In this document: one piece after another, positions 38,024 through 47,232 of the stretch | Layout of the letters: each line of letters starts with the position of its first letter | Numbering within the stretch: position 1 is the stretch's first letter | From: Rummeliibacillus pycnus | GTDB taxonomy: Bacteria > Bacillota > Bacilli > Bacillales_A > Planococcaceae | Assembly: GCF_002884495.1 (NCBI RefSeq) | Contig: NZ_KZ614145.1 | Location: 372,001-436,000, forward strand | Length of the DNA: 64,000 nt | Direction of reading: 5' to 3' | Translations under genes and position numbers: made by a program | Notes under the pieces: generated by a model | What the model was told of the DNA's origin: nothing | Seen by the model: only the letters and a program-made list of their open reading frames with translations | Database searches by the model: none

Positions 38024-40036
38024 TTAGAAACCTAATAGCTTACCACATTGATAAATGATAAATGAAACAATATATGCTAATATCAATGCGTAAATAACTG
38101 CAAAGTATGTCCATTTTGTAGAGCCTGTTTCCTTTTTAATTGTACCGACAGTAGCCAAACAAGGAACATACAGCAGGATAAATACAACAAAAGTAAGTGC
38201 AGAAAGTGGTGTATAGGCTTGTGTTAATAATCCTTGTAAGCTATCCATATTCGGAGCATGATAAATAATGTTCATACTTGATACAACCACTTCTTTTGCC
38301 AAAAATCCAGTTAATAGTGATGCACCTGCTTGCCAAGTGCCAAATCCTAATGGTGCAAGTATCGGTGCAAATAGACCACCAATTTTAGCAAGGAAACTAT
38401 CGTCCATTTCTACGCCAAATCCACCTGGACCAGCATAAGATAATAACCAAATAGCAACAGAACCACCGAATATAAAGGTACCAGCTTTACGGATAAAGCC
38501 TTTTCCTTTATCCCAAGTACTTAGTAGTAAAGTCTTTGTTTGTGGAATTCGATAAGGTGGTAATTCCACAACGAATATGGAAGTTTCTTTTTTAAGCAAA
38601 GTCTTAGAGAATAATTTAGCCATAAGAAGTGCTAACACAATCCCTAAAACATATAGAGAAAATACAATAATCGTTTGGTATTTTGCAAAAAAAGCACCTA
38701 CAAATAACGCATAAACTGGCAACCTGGCTGAACAAGACATCAAAGGGGTTAATAGAATCGTGATTAAACGTTCTTTTGGTTGTTCAATTGTTCGAGCTGC
38801 CATAACACCTGGTACATTACAACCAAAGCCAATAATCATTGGTATAAAGGCTTTACCATTCAAACCTACAGCTTCCATTAGCTTATCCATCACAAGTGCT
38901 GCTCGTGCCATATACCCTGAGTCTTCAAGAAAGGATATAAAGAGAAATAGAATGAAAATCTGAGGCACAAATACGATTACACCACCAACACCTGCTACAA
39001 TCCCATCGAGTATTAATGATTGAATAAACTTAGATGTTCCTAGAGCTTGAAGGAATGTAGTTAACCAATCCGTTAAAGAACCAGATATAAATTGATCAAT
39101 TAAATCTGAAAGGGGTGTCCCTAACCAGTCAAATGTTAATTTGAACATGAAAAACATACATAATAAGAAGATAGGAATGCCTAGAAATTTATTTGTAACG
39201 ACTGCATCAATGCGTTCCGTTAAAGGAATTTGATCTGATTTTTGTTTCTCTAAAGCCTGTTCTAAAATAGAAGAAATATAATCTTTTCTAACCTTATAAA
39301 TCCATTGAGACAGACTTTTAACTTTATAGGAAGTTTTTACTTGTTCTTCGACTTCTTTATAAACTTCATCTAATTTCTCATCGGTAGTAATTGTTTTTAA
39401 ATGATTTCGTACTGTTTGGTTTCCTTCAAAAAATTGAAGGGCAAGCCATCTTTGTGGAAGAGGTAGAACAGTCTTTGAAGGGATGAGTGAAAGTAGCTTT
39501 TTTATACCCGTTTCGACTATTTTCCCATAATCCAGTTCCAATGGTTTTTGATTTTCTGTCTCAATAGAAGAAAGTTTATCCATTATTAAGTTACAGCCTT
39601 TACCAGAACGTGCAACAATCGAAACAACTGGAGAATGTAAAGCTTTTGAAAGTTTTTCTTCATTTAAAGAAATACCTCTTTGTTTTGCAACATCTGACAT
39701 GTTCAACCCAATTACAATTGGTTTTCCATATTCAAGGAGTTGAATCGTTAATACTAAATTTCGTTCTAATTGAGAAGCATCCACTATATTTACAATGCCA
39801 TTAAAGGATTCTGAAATAAAATAATTTGACACAACACTTTCATCTTTTGATAAAGGGCTTAACGTATAAATACCAGGCAAATCAATGAGATGTCCGGTTT
39901 TATTTTTTAATGTGCCAACTTTCTTTTCAACTGTAACCCCACTCCAGTTGCCAACAAATTCATATGAACCCGTTAGATAATTAAATAATGAGGTTTTTCC
40001 TGTATTCGGGTTGCCAACTAATGCAATATTGATCAT
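38024..40036 (-). CDS. feoB: Ferrous iron transporter FeoB
   Basis: 670 aa. N-terminal GTPase with G1 GNPNTGKTSLFN, the conserved NWSGVTVEKK switch, DLPGIYTL and GLNMSD (G4), then the helical GDI domain and a C-terminal transporter core with two Gate/Nucleoside-recognition regions and FIPMIIGFGCNVPGVMAARTI carrying the conserved Cys. Imports Fe(II) across the membrane. Start codon overlaps the feoA stop (ATGA). Confidence 0.97.
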   Translation of the reverse strand: MINIALVGNPNTGKTSLFNYLTGSYEFVGNWSGVTVEKKVGTLKNKTGHLIDLPGIYTLSPLSKDESVVSNYFISESFNGIVNIVDASQLERNLVLTIQLLEYGKPIVIGLNMSDVAKQRGISLNEEKLSKALHSPVVSIVARSGKGCNLIMDKLSSIETENQKPLELDYGKIVETGIKKLLSLIPSKTVLPLPQRWLALQFFEGNQTVRNHLKTITTDEKLDEVYKEVEEQVKTSYKVKSLSQWIYKVRKDYISSILEQALEKQKSDQIPLTERIDAVVTNKFLGIPIFLLCMFFMFKLTFDWLGTPLSDLIDQFISGSLTDWLTTFLQALGTSKFIQSLILDGIVAGVGGVIVFVPQIFILFLFISFLEDSGYMARAALVMDKLMEAVGLNGKAFIPMIIGFGCNVPGVMAARTIEQPKERLITILLTPLMSCSARLPVYALFVGAFFAKYQTIIVFSLYVLGIVLALLMAKLFSKTLLKKETSIFVVELPPYRIPQTKTLLLSTWDKGKGFIRKAGTFIFGGSVAIWLLSYAGPGGFGVEMDDSFLAKIGGLFAPILAPLGFGTWQAGASLLTGFLAKEVVVSSMNIIYHAPNMDSLQGLLTQAYTPLSALTFVVFILLYVPCLATVGTIKKETGSTKWTYFAVIYALILAYIVSFIIYQCGKLLGF

Positions 40037-40260
40037 GATTGTTCAATCTCAATTAATGTTGCTTCTTTATAGCGAATCCCTAAAATTTGTCCATTATGTT
40101 CAAGCATAAATGGACCATGAAATGGCATACGATTCTTTAACATTATTTCTTCACCTTCTAAAATTCCAAGATCTAACAATCTTCTTTTTACATATCTATT
40201 TAAATTTGATAGGTTTTTAATTACTGCTTTTTCTCCAAGTTTTAACTCATTAAGAGACAC
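40033..40260 (-). CDS. feoA: Ferrous iron transport protein FeoA
   Basis: 75 aa SH3-like protein that interacts with FeoB. GTG 40260 is chosen because GGAGGG lies 6 nt upstream; the longer frame to 40281 includes that ribosome-binding site. Core LSNLNRYVKRRLLDLGILEGEEI is typical FeoA. First gene of feoA-feoB-Cys-rich. Confidence 0.95.
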   Translation of the reverse strand: MSLNELKLGEKAVIKNLSNLNRYVKRRLLDLGILEGEEIMLKNRMPFHGPFMLEHNGQILGIRYKEATLIEIEQS

Positions 40261-40303
40261 TAGAATCCCTCCAACAGGCAAGGCTATTACTTTTCGTCTC
40301 TTA

Positions 40304-40318
40304 TGATAACATTTCTCA
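40304..40318 (-). promoter_or_regulatory. Candidate Fur box over the feoA promoter
   Basis: Read on the minus strand, TGAGAAATGTTATCA matches the 7-1-7 Fur consensus TGATAAT-N-ATTATCA at 11 of 14 defined positions. It overlaps a -10-like TATCAT that follows TCGACT by 17 bp. Iron repression of feo through Fur is established in Bacillus; the site itself is inferred. Confidence 0.6.
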
Positions 40319-40510
40319 ATTAGATAGTCGAGATGAAAGAGAGAAATTTTTTATTAATTTGATGGTATAGGTGGATGTAGTGAATTTTACTATACAAAAA
40401 TTAACTGATTTCAATTCAATGTAAAATCGTTCTAAGACATTAGTTAACATAAACATCCTTATTAATAGAAAGCCATATGAGATATCAATAGTCTGTACGA
40501 TATATCTTAT

Positions 40511-40559
40511 AAAAAAGACTATAAACAAACGACGAATTGGTCGAGTTTGTTTATAGTCT
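40511..40559 (-). terminator. Minus-strand terminator, probably of glyS
   Basis: 15-bp perfect stem AGACTATAAACAAAC / GTTTGTTTATAGTCT with an inner GAC/GTC, and a T run on the minus-strand side. It lies ~180 nt after the glyS stop; between them (40560-40741) I see no gene, only a small CTGCGA/TCGCAG hairpin at 40696-40714. Confidence 0.8.
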
Positions 40560-40741
40560 AAAATTTGTATGTAATGATAAAGGGCTGACCATTTATTGGA
40601 AAGCCCCTTATATGTTGTTGGTTTTGACTCATCTAGTGTAAGCGGAAAATGGGTCTGTTAACATTAGTTATAGGCATACAAAAGCATTTTTGCTCCTGCG
40701 ATTACTAGTCGCAGAACACGCCTTACTAATGAAGAAATACA

Positions 40742-42124
40742 TTAGAATGCTAAATGCTTTTCAATATAGGCTTTAACCTCAACAATCGGCATACGTGTTT
40801 GTTCCATTGAGTCGCGGTGGCGAACGGTTACTTGACCGTCTTCAATTGAATCAAAATCGAATGTGATACAGAATGGTGTACCGATTTCGTCTTGACGACG
40901 GTAGCGTTTACCAATTGATTGTGATTCATCATAATCGACTGGGAATGCTTTACGTAATTCTGCCCATACTTCTGTAGCTTGTTCTGATAATTTTTTAGAA
41001 AGTGGCAATACAGCTGCTTTAAATGGTGCTAATGCAGGGTGTAAGTGAAGTACAGTACGTGTATCTCCGCCTTCCAATTCTTCTTCATCATATGCATCAC
41101 ATAAGAATGCTAAAGTAACACGGTCAGCACCAAGAGAAGGTTCGATACAATATGGTACATAACGTTCGTTTGAAATTGGGTCAATATAAGTGAAATCTTC
41201 ACCTGAATGTTCCATATGGCGTTTTAAGTCGAAATCTGTACGAGAAGCGACACCCCATAGTTCGCCCCAACCGAATGGGAATTTAAATTCGATATCAGTT
41301 GTAGCATTTGAATAGTGAGAAAGTTCTTCCTCTTCGTGATCGCGAAGACGCATAGAATCTTCATTCATGCTTAAATTTAATAACCAGTTTTTACAGAATT
41401 CTTTCCAGTAGGCATGCCATTCAAGTTCTGTACCTGGTTTGCAGAAGAATTCAAGTTCCATTTGTTCAAATTCACGTGTACGGAAAGTAAAGTTACCAGG
41501 AGTAATTTCGTTACGGAATGATTTACCGATTTGAGCAATACCAAATGGAGTACGTTTACGCATAGAACGTTGAACGTTTTTAAAGTTAACGAAAATACCT
41601 TGTGCAGTTTCTGGGCGTAAGAAAATTTCGTTTGTTGATTCTTCTGTAACACCTTGGAATGTTTTGAACATAAGGTTAAATTGACGGATTTCAGTAAAAT
41701 CTTGTTCACCACAATCAGGACAGTGAACATCATATTGTTTTAACACTTCTGCCATTTTGTCAAAAGGCATACCATCTACGATAATTTCTTCACCTTTAGC
41801 AAGAGCAGCTTCCTCGATTAATTTATCTGCACGGTGACGAGATTTACAATGTTTACAATCAATCATAGGGTCGTTGAAGTTACCAACGTGACCTGATGCT
41901 ACCCAAGTTTTTGGATTCATTAAAATTGCTGCATCAAGACCTACATTATATTGTGATTCTTGTACGAATTTTTGCCACCATGCTTTTTTTACATTGTTTT
42001 TAAGTTCAACACCTAGAGGACCGTAATCCCAAGTGTTTGCTAAACCTCCATAAATTTCTGAACCAGGGAAGACAAAGCCACGATGTTTGGCTAAGCTTAC
42101 GATGTTTTCCATTGTTTTTACCAT
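40742..42124 (-). CDS. glyS: Glycyl-tRNA synthetase, single-chain alpha2 type
   Basis: 460 aa class II synthetase (eukaryote/archaea-like GRS1 form), unlike the split GlyQ/GlyS of B. subtilis. The ATG giving MVKTMENIV has GGAGGG upstream; the open frame to 42211 runs through the T-box terminator and is not coding. N-terminal [20 protein letters not shown], paired CxxC zinc-type cysteines ([15 protein letters not shown]), motif 2 [20 protein letters not shown] and motif 3 [14 protein letters not shown]-terminal anticodon-binding domain [15 protein letters not shown]. Controlled by an upstream T-box. Confidence 0.97.
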   Translation of the reverse strand: MVKTMENIVSLAKHRGFVFPGSEIYGGLANTWDYGPLGVELKNNVKKAWWQKFVQESQYNVGLDAAILMNPKTWVASGHVGNFNDPMIDCKHCKSRHRADKLIEEAALAKGEEIIVDGMPFDKMAEVLKQYDVHCPDCGEQDFTEIRQFNLMFKTFQGVTEESTNEIFLRPETAQGIFVNFKNVQRSMRKRTPFGIAQIGKSFRNEITPGNFTFRTREFEQMELEFFCKPGTELEWHAYWKEFCKNWLLNLSMNEDSMRLRDHEEEELSHYSNATTDIEFKFPFGWGELWGVASRTDFDLKRHMEHSGEDFTYIDPISNERYVPYCIEPSLGADRVTLAFLCDAYDEEELEGGDTRTVLHLHPALAPFKAAVLPLSKKLSEQATEVWAELRKAFPVDYDESQSIGKRYRRQDEIGTPFCITFDFDSIEDGQVTVRHRDSMEQTRMPIVEVKAYIEKHLAF

Positions 42125-42137
42125 AGATAATCCCTCC

Positions 42138-42350
42138 AATAAATAATAAAGCACCCGTCTCCGGGCACAAATTTGTACCCGGGGACGAGTGCTATTGACC
42201 CGCGGTTCCACCCCGATTGATTACTAAAGTAATCCACTTTCAAAAAATTAGCTCCAGGTTGCCTTTTTCTGATTTCGCGTAGACTTTCACCATCTCTACT
42301 CGCTTTAAGATGAAATCATACTTATTGACCGTTCATCGCCTATATGTTTT
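42138..42350 (-). promoter_or_regulatory. T-box riboswitch of glyS
   Basis: The minus-strand leader contains the invariant T-box sequence GGGTGGAACCGCGGG (within 42197-42214), preceded by stem I material including AGAGATGGTGAAAGTCTAC, and followed by a terminator. Uncharged tRNA-Gly should pair with the T-box and let transcription read through. A GGC at 42261-42263 (complement) is a candidate glycine specifier codon, but I could not fold stem I with certainty. Confidence 0.93.
42150..42193 (-). terminator. Regulated terminator of the glyS T-box
   Basis: Stem AGCACTCGTCCCCGGG / CCCGGAGACGGGTGCT (minus strand, two wobble or mismatch positions), then a T-rich tail just before the glyS ribosome-binding site. 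Confidence 0.9.
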
Positions 42351-42356
42351 GTTGCC

Positions 42357-42385
42357 ATTGTAACATGCGATTCTTTTCTTCGCAA
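42357..42385 (-). promoter_or_regulatory. glyS promoter
   Basis: On the minus strand TTGCGA (42385-42380), 17-bp spacer, TACAAT (42362-42357). It lies back to back with the ccpN -10 TATAAT at 42403-42408 on the plus strand. Confidence 0.75.
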
Positions 42386-42417
42386 TATATTCGAAAATAG
42401 TATATAATTATTGGGGA

Positions 42418-43080
42418 ATGAGTATAACACTTTTTGAGGCGGTGAGTCCAATAGAACTCAACAAACGTCAGGAAGAGATCTTAGAAATTGTCAAGGATAA
42501 TGGCCCTATAACAGGGGAACAAATAGCTGAGCGTCTTTCACTGACTAGAGCGACACTTAGACCAGATTTAGCCATTTTAACAATGGCAGGTTTTTTGGAT
42601 GCTAGACCGCGTGTTGGTTATTTTTACTCTGGTAAAAAGACAAACCAAGCTGTTGTCGATAGCATGACGAACATGAAAGTGAAAGACTTCCAATCGATTC
42701 CGGTTGTAGTTTCTGAGAATGTTTCTGTATATGATGCCATTTGTCAAATGTTTTTAGAAGATGTGGGTACATTATTTGTTGTAGATCATAATTCTTATTT
42801 GACTGGTGTGCTTTCAAGAAAAGATTTACTTCGAACAAGTATAGGCAGTCAGGATTTAAATCATATTCCCGTACATATAATCATGACGAGGATGCCGAAT
42901 ATTGCGTTTTGTTTTAAATCAGATGGTTTAATACAGGCGGCACATAAGCTCATTGAAAGGCAAATAGATGCATTACCTGTCGTAATCGAACATCCAGATG
43001 GCTTAGAGGTCATAGGTCGTTTGACAAAAACAAATATTACACGAGCGTTTTTATCGCTTGCTGAAAATCATGATTTGTGA
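42418..43080 (+). CDS. ccpN: Transcriptional repressor CcpN (HTH plus CBS pair)
   Basis: 220 aa. In B. subtilis CcpN represses gluconeogenic genes (gapB, pckA) on glycolytic carbon. N-terminal HTH (LNKRQEEILEIVKDNGPITG ... LSLTRATLRPDLAIL) and two CBS domains that sense ATP/ADP. The start is uncertain: ATG 42418 lies only about 10 nt after the TATAAT box, so its mRNA would be almost leaderless, while GTG 42442 (MSPIELNKRQ) fits the family N-terminus but has its GAGG only 2 nt away. Followed 12 nt later by ppsR. Confidence 0.93.
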   Translation: MSITLFEAVSPIELNKRQEEILEIVKDNGPITGEQIAERLSLTRATLRPDLAILTMAGFLDARPRVGYFYSGKKTNQAVVDSMTNMKVKDFQSIPVVVSENVSVYDAICQMFLEDVGTLFVVDHNSYLTGVLSRKDLLRTSIGSQDLNHIPVHIIMTRMPNIAFCFKSDGLIQAAHKLIERQIDALPVVIEHPDGLEVIGRLTKTNITRAFLSLAENHDL

Positions 43081-43092
43081 GGTGATGCTTCC

Positions 43093-43908
43093 ATGAATAA
43101 TATATCCGTTTTTATCATTTCAGATTCTGTGGGAGAAACTGGTGATCTAGTTGCAAAAGCAGCTATAAGTCAATTTAGACCAGGTATGCAGGATACTAAA
43201 ATTCAACGCTTTCCCCACGTAGAAAGTAAAGAACAATTAACCGAAATTGTTCATCTTGCAGTTGAACAGGATGCAATTATTGTTTACACATTAGTAAAAG
43301 AAGTAATGCGTGATTTTATACGCAATATATGCCTTGAAAAGGAAATCCCAGCAGTTGATTTAATGGGGCCAATTATGAGAATGCTTGGCGAAACGCTACA
43401 AGTTGAACCTTTGGAAGAACCAGGTTTGGTCCGTAAATTAGATGATGACTATTTCCAAAAAATAGAGGCAATAGAATTCGCAGTTAAATATGATGATGGT
43501 CGTGATCCAAGGGGATTACTAAAAGCAGATATCGTATTGATTGGTGTATCTCGTACTTCTAAAACGCCACTTTCACAATTTTTAGCGCATAAAAGATATA
43601 AGGTTGCAAATGTGCCGCTTGTTCCAGAAGTTGAGCCACCGGAAGAATTATTCCTAGTAGATCCAGCCAAATGTTTTGGTCTTGTGATCTCTCCTGAAAA
43701 ACTTAATAGCATAAGGAAAGAACGATTACTTGCGTTAGGTTTAGATGATGGAGCTAACTATGCGAAACTGGAGCGTATTAATGAGGAAATAATACATTTT
43801 AAAAGTGTAGTTGATCGAATCGGTTGTCAAGTTATTGATGTAACCAATAAGGCTGTTGAGGAAACGGCCAATGATATTATCCATCGTATTCAATCATCAC
43901 ATCAATGA
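43093..43908 (+). CDS. Pyruvate, phosphate dikinase / PEP synthase regulatory protein (DUF299, YqfL-type)
   Basis: 271 aa bifunctional Ser/Thr kinase-pyrophosphorylase family that switches PPDK or PEP synthase off with ADP and on with Pi. ISDSVGETG at the N-terminus, the P-loop-like [15 protein letters not shown] and [18 protein letters not shown] end are diagnostic. In B. subtilis YqfL modulates CcpN activity, consistent with adjacency here. RBS TGAGGTGATG overlaps the ccpN stop. Confidence 0.93.
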   Translation: MNNISVFIISDSVGETGDLVAKAAISQFRPGMQDTKIQRFPHVESKEQLTEIVHLAVEQDAIIVYTLVKEVMRDFIRNICLEKEIPAVDLMGPIMRMLGETLQVEPLEEPGLVRKLDDDYFQKIEAIEFAVKYDDGRDPRGLLKADIVLIGVSRTSKTPLSQFLAHKRYKVANVPLVPEVEPPEELFLVDPAKCFGLVISPEKLNSIRKERLLALGLDDGANYAKLERINEEIIHFKSVVDRIGCQVIDVTNKAVEETANDIIHRIQSSHQ

Positions 43909-43919
43909 TATGAATAATA

Positions 43920-43947
43920 ACCCTCCTTCTCGGGGAGGTTTTTTTTC
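43920..43947 (+). terminator. Terminator after the DUF299 gene
   Basis: Short GC stem CCTCC / GGAGG with loop TTCTCGG region and eight T. Confidence 0.75.
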
Positions 43948-44066
43948 GTTTTATCAAAAAAATATCAAAAAAGAGATAGAATTTTCAGATGAAATGTTTT
44001 ATAATAAAAAATTGTGGTAAAAATAATTACAAGGATTTTGCCCATAATAACTTAAATAAAAATTTT

Positions 44067-44105
44067 TGTCGAAAAATGAAGGACTTTATAGTAATTATCT
44101 CGAAT
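44067..44105 (+). promoter_or_regulatory. Candidate sigma-H promoter with Spo0A box before dnaG-sigA
   Basis: 0A box TGTCGAA (44067-44073) in a TTTTTGTCGAAAAA context, then GAAGGACTT (44078-44086), 14 bp, CGAAT (44101-44105). This equals the sigma-H consensus RWAGGAxxT-N14-HGAAT at every defined position. The dnaG ATG is 32 bp downstream. B. subtilis also has a sigma-H promoter in its sigA operon, so the function is plausible; the assignment rests on motif match only. Confidence 0.7.
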
Positions 44106-44136
44106 TCAGTTATTAGCAAAAAAAGATGGTGATGGA

Positions 44137-45960
44137 ATGGCGCAAAAGATACCTGAAGAGATTATTGAACAAATACGTTCAAAAGCGGATATTGTTGACG
44201 TTGTCGGCGACTATGTGCAGTTGACAAAACGTGGAAGAAACTATTTTGGATTATGTCCGTTTCACGGGGAGCAAACGCCTTCTTTTTCTGTATCAACAGA
44301 TAAACAAATATTCCATTGCTTTGGCTGCGGTGCTGGAGGAAGTGCCATTACATTTTTAATGGACATTGAGAATATTTCTTTCCAAGAGGCTACGGCTAAA
44401 CTTGGTGAACGAGTAGGCATCCATGTCGAAGTTTCATCAACACCTGACCATCATACGCATACTGCTTCCCCCGAAGAAGGGCGTATGATAGATGCCCATG
44501 CTTTTGCTGCTGAATATTATCAGCATTTGCTATTAAATACTGAAGAAGGCGAGCAAGGGCTTAACTATTTGCTACAAAGAGGATTTACAAAAGAGGAAAT
44601 CGAAACTAATGGTATTGGGTATTCTTTACCTCATTGGGATTCGTTAACTCAACTTTTAACACGAAAAGGCTTTCGTTTAGAAGAAATGGAACAGTGCGGA
44701 TTAATTATAAAGCGAGAGGACGGTTCAGGTTATTTTGACCGTTTCAGAGGCCGTGTAATGTTTCCAATTCGTGATGAACAAGGCAGGATTATTGCGTTCT
44801 CTGGTCGTATTTTGGATAGTGGTGGTGAAGATGCTAAGTATTTGAACAGTCCAGAGTCTCAAATTTTCCATAAGGGGCAAGTTCTATATAACTTGGATCA
44901 AGCTAGACCTATTATACGAAAAGAACGTAATGTTGTGTTATTTGAAGGTTTTATGGATGTGCTCTCTGCAAAAAGAGCAGGTGTCTTTAACGGCGTTGCA
45001 ACAATGGGGACAGCCCTTACGATGCAACATATGACAAAGTTAAAGCGTCTTACTGATCATATAATTGTTTGCTATGATGGCGATAAAGCTGGATGGGAAG
45101 CTGCAAAAAAAGCTGCAGAAATTTTACATGCAGAAAGAATTAACGTTGAGGTTGCAGTGCTACCAACAGGTTTAGATCCAGATGAATATATACAGCAATT
45201 TGGTCCAGAAGCTTTTAAAGAGAAAGTAATAAGTGAACCTCAAAGCTACGTCGCATTTATGTTGATGTATGTGAGACGTAACAAGAACTTTCAATATCAA
45301 AACGATATATTGCAATATGTTGATGAAGCTTTGAGCTATTTAGTTGAAGGAATTTCACTCATTGAAAAAGAATTATATATCAAACAGATTTCAATGGATA
45401 CGAATATTTCTGAAGAAACTTTACAACTGCAATTACGTCAAAAGGAAGCACAGATCGCAAAAGGCTCAAAAAGAATTGAACAACAAGTGCTTCCAAAAAC
45501 TGAGCAACTTACTCTTCAAAAGAAAAAAATCACAGCGACTGATCGTGCAGAAAGATTACTCTTAGCACATATGTTACACAACATTGACGTTGTAGATAGA
45601 CTTCGCCAAGAAGAGAATGCAAATCCCTTTGTAAGGGATGATTATATGGCTATCTATATTCACCTTATTGGATTTTATGAAGATCATCAAAAGGCAGACT
45701 ATCAGCGTTTTGCTGAAGTCATTGGTGATAGAGAGCTACGTAAAACCGTTATGGAAGCTGCACTTGTAGAGCGTGATCCGAATCATGCTGAAGAAGAAAT
45801 TTCTGATTGCCTAAAACAATTGAAGAAATTTAGAATCGAACAACAAATACAAGACAAAAACCATGCATTAAAAGAAGCCGAAAAAATGCATGATTTGAGA
45901 AGTGCATTGCAGCTTTCTCAAGAAGTTATAGATTTAAGGAAATCATTATCAAAAGTGTAA
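44137..45960 (+). CDS. dnaG: DNA primase DnaG
   Basis: 607 aa. Synthesises RNA primers at the replication fork. Zinc-binding domain with Cys40, His43, Cys61, Cys64 (CPFHGEQTPSF ... FHCFGCG), RNA polymerase domain with TOPRIM motifs VVLFEGFMDVLSA and VCYDGDKAG, and the C-terminal helicase-interaction domain (from about residue 460). RBS GGTGATGG. In B. subtilis yqxD lies between yqfL and dnaG; here it is absent. sigA follows in the same transcript. Confidence 0.98.
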   Translation: MAQKIPEEIIEQIRSKADIVDVVGDYVQLTKRGRNYFGLCPFHGEQTPSFSVSTDKQIFHCFGCGAGGSAITFLMDIENISFQEATAKLGERVGIHVEVSSTPDHHTHTASPEEGRMIDAHAFAAEYYQHLLLNTEEGEQGLNYLLQRGFTKEEIETNGIGYSLPHWDSLTQLLTRKGFRLEEMEQCGLIIKREDGSGYFDRFRGRVMFPIRDEQGRIIAFSGRILDSGGEDAKYLNSPESQIFHKGQVLYNLDQARPIIRKERNVVLFEGFMDVLSAKRAGVFNGVATMGTALTMQHMTKLKRLTDHIIVCYDGDKAGWEAAKKAAEILHAERINVEVAVLPTGLDPDEYIQQFGPEAFKEKVISEPQSYVAFMLMYVRRNKNFQYQNDILQYVDEALSYLVEGISLIEKELYIKQISMDTNISEETLQLQLRQKEAQIAKGSKRIEQQVLPKTEQLTLQKKKITATDRAERLLLAHMLHNIDVVDRLRQEENANPFVRDDYMAIYIHLIGFYEDHQKADYQRFAEVIGDRELRKTVMEAALVERDPNHAEEEISDCLKQLKKFRIEQQIQDKNHALKEAEKMHDLRSALQLSQEVIDLRKSLSKV

Positions 45961-45993
45961 TTGGATAGTGATTGTTAGAAGGAGGAAACACCT

Positions 45994-47142
45994 GTGGCGG
46001 ACAAGTCTAAACGTTCAAACGATGAAATAGAAGTAAAAGAATTAGAACATGAGCACACTTTAGAAGAAACAAAAAAATTCTTACTTGAAACAGGTAAGAA
46101 AAACGGTGAATTATCATACGCTGAAATTGCTGATAAACTGCAAACCTATGAAATGGAAGCTGATGCAGTAGAAGAATTCATCGAAAAACTTGAAACAAAT
46201 GGTATCGAATTAGGTGGTAAAGATGGCGATGAAGAAAATTTAGATCGTCTACTTAAAGGTAAAGACCATGAAGAAACGTTTGACTTGAATGATTTAAGTG
46301 TTCCACCAGGCGTCAAAATCAATGACCCTGTTCGTATGTATCTAAAAGAAATTGGTCGAGTTGACTTATTAAGCGCACAAGAAGAAATCGCACTTGCTGA
46401 GCGTATTGAACAAGGTGATGATGAGGCTCGTAAACGATTAGCAGAAGCAAACTTACGTCTTGTAGTTAGTATCGCAAAACGCTACGTAGGTCGCGGTATG
46501 CTATTCCTCGATTTAATTCAAGAAGGTAATATGGGTCTAATTAAAGCAGTAGAAAAATTCGACTATCGAAAAGGGTTCAAATTCTCAACTTATGCAACTT
46601 GGTGGATTCGTCAGGCAATCACTCGTGCAATTGCTGACCAAGCTCGCACAATTCGTATACCGGTGCATATGGTTGAAACCATTAACAAATTAATTCGTGT
46701 TCAACGTCAATTACTTCAAGATTTAGGACGCGAACCATCACCTGAAGAAATTGGTGAAGAAATGGATTTAAGTCCAGAGAAAGTTCGCGAAATCTTAAAA
46801 ATTGCTCAAGAACCTGTATCATTGGAGACACCAATTGGTGAAGAAGATGACTCACATTTAGGAGATTTTATTGAAGACTCAGAAGCACAATCACCATCAG
46901 ATCACGCAGCTTACGAATTATTAAAAGAACAATTAGAAGATGTCTTAGATACACTTACGGATCGTGAAGAAAACGTTCTTCGCTTACGTTTCGGTTTAGA
47001 TGATGGCCGTACTCGTACTCTTGAAGAAGTGGGTAAAGTATTCGGTGTAACAAGAGAACGAATTCGTCAAATTGAAGCGAAGGCTCTGAGAAAATTGCGC
47101 CATCCTTCACGTAGTAAACGCTTAAAAGACTTTTTAGAATAG
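45994..47142 (+). CDS. sigA: RNA polymerase sigma factor SigA (RpoD)
   Basis: 382 aa primary sigma factor. GTG start behind AAGGAGG. Region 1.1 is retained ([20 protein letters not shown]), region 1.2/2 with [20 protein letters not shown] and [17 protein letters not shown], -10 recognition helix [14 protein letters not shown], region 3, and region 4 [23 protein letters not shown]. Complete and normal for Bacillales. Terminator follows at once. Confidence 0.99.
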   Translation: MADKSKRSNDEIEVKELEHEHTLEETKKFLLETGKKNGELSYAEIADKLQTYEMEADAVEEFIEKLETNGIELGGKDGDEENLDRLLKGKDHEETFDLNDLSVPPGVKINDPVRMYLKEIGRVDLLSAQEEIALAERIEQGDDEARKRLAEANLRLVVSIAKRYVGRGMLFLDLIQEGNMGLIKAVEKFDYRKGFKFSTYATWWIRQAITRAIADQARTIRIPVHMVETINKLIRVQRQLLQDLGREPSPEEIGEEMDLSPEKVREILKIAQEPVSLETPIGEEDDSHLGDFIEDSEAQSPSDHAAYELLKEQLEDVLDTLTDREENVLRLRFGLDDGRTRTLEEVGKVFGVTRERIRQIEAKALRKLRHPSRSKRLKDFLE

Positions 47143-47149
47143 GTCGAAG

Positions 47150-47176
47150 GACACTCCAAAAAGGGGTGTCTTTTTT
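47150..47176 (+). terminator. Intrinsic terminator after sigA
   Basis: 8-bp stem GACACTCC / GGGGTGTC (one wobble), AAAAA loop, six T. Confidence 0.9.
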
Positions 47177-47232
47177 ATTTGAATAAGGTAAAATTATGGA
47201 TGAAAATGGTTTCAAAAGCTGGAGGTATTTAA

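Noticed and set aside
40696-40714. CTGCGA/TCGCAG hairpin after glyS as its terminator
   Set aside because: The stem is 6 bp and no T run adjoins on the minus strand; the hairpin at 40511-40559 is far better.
42125-42211. N-terminal extension of glyS by 29 residues
   Set aside because: The extension reads through the T-box terminator hairpin; the ATG at 42124 has the proper GGAGGG.
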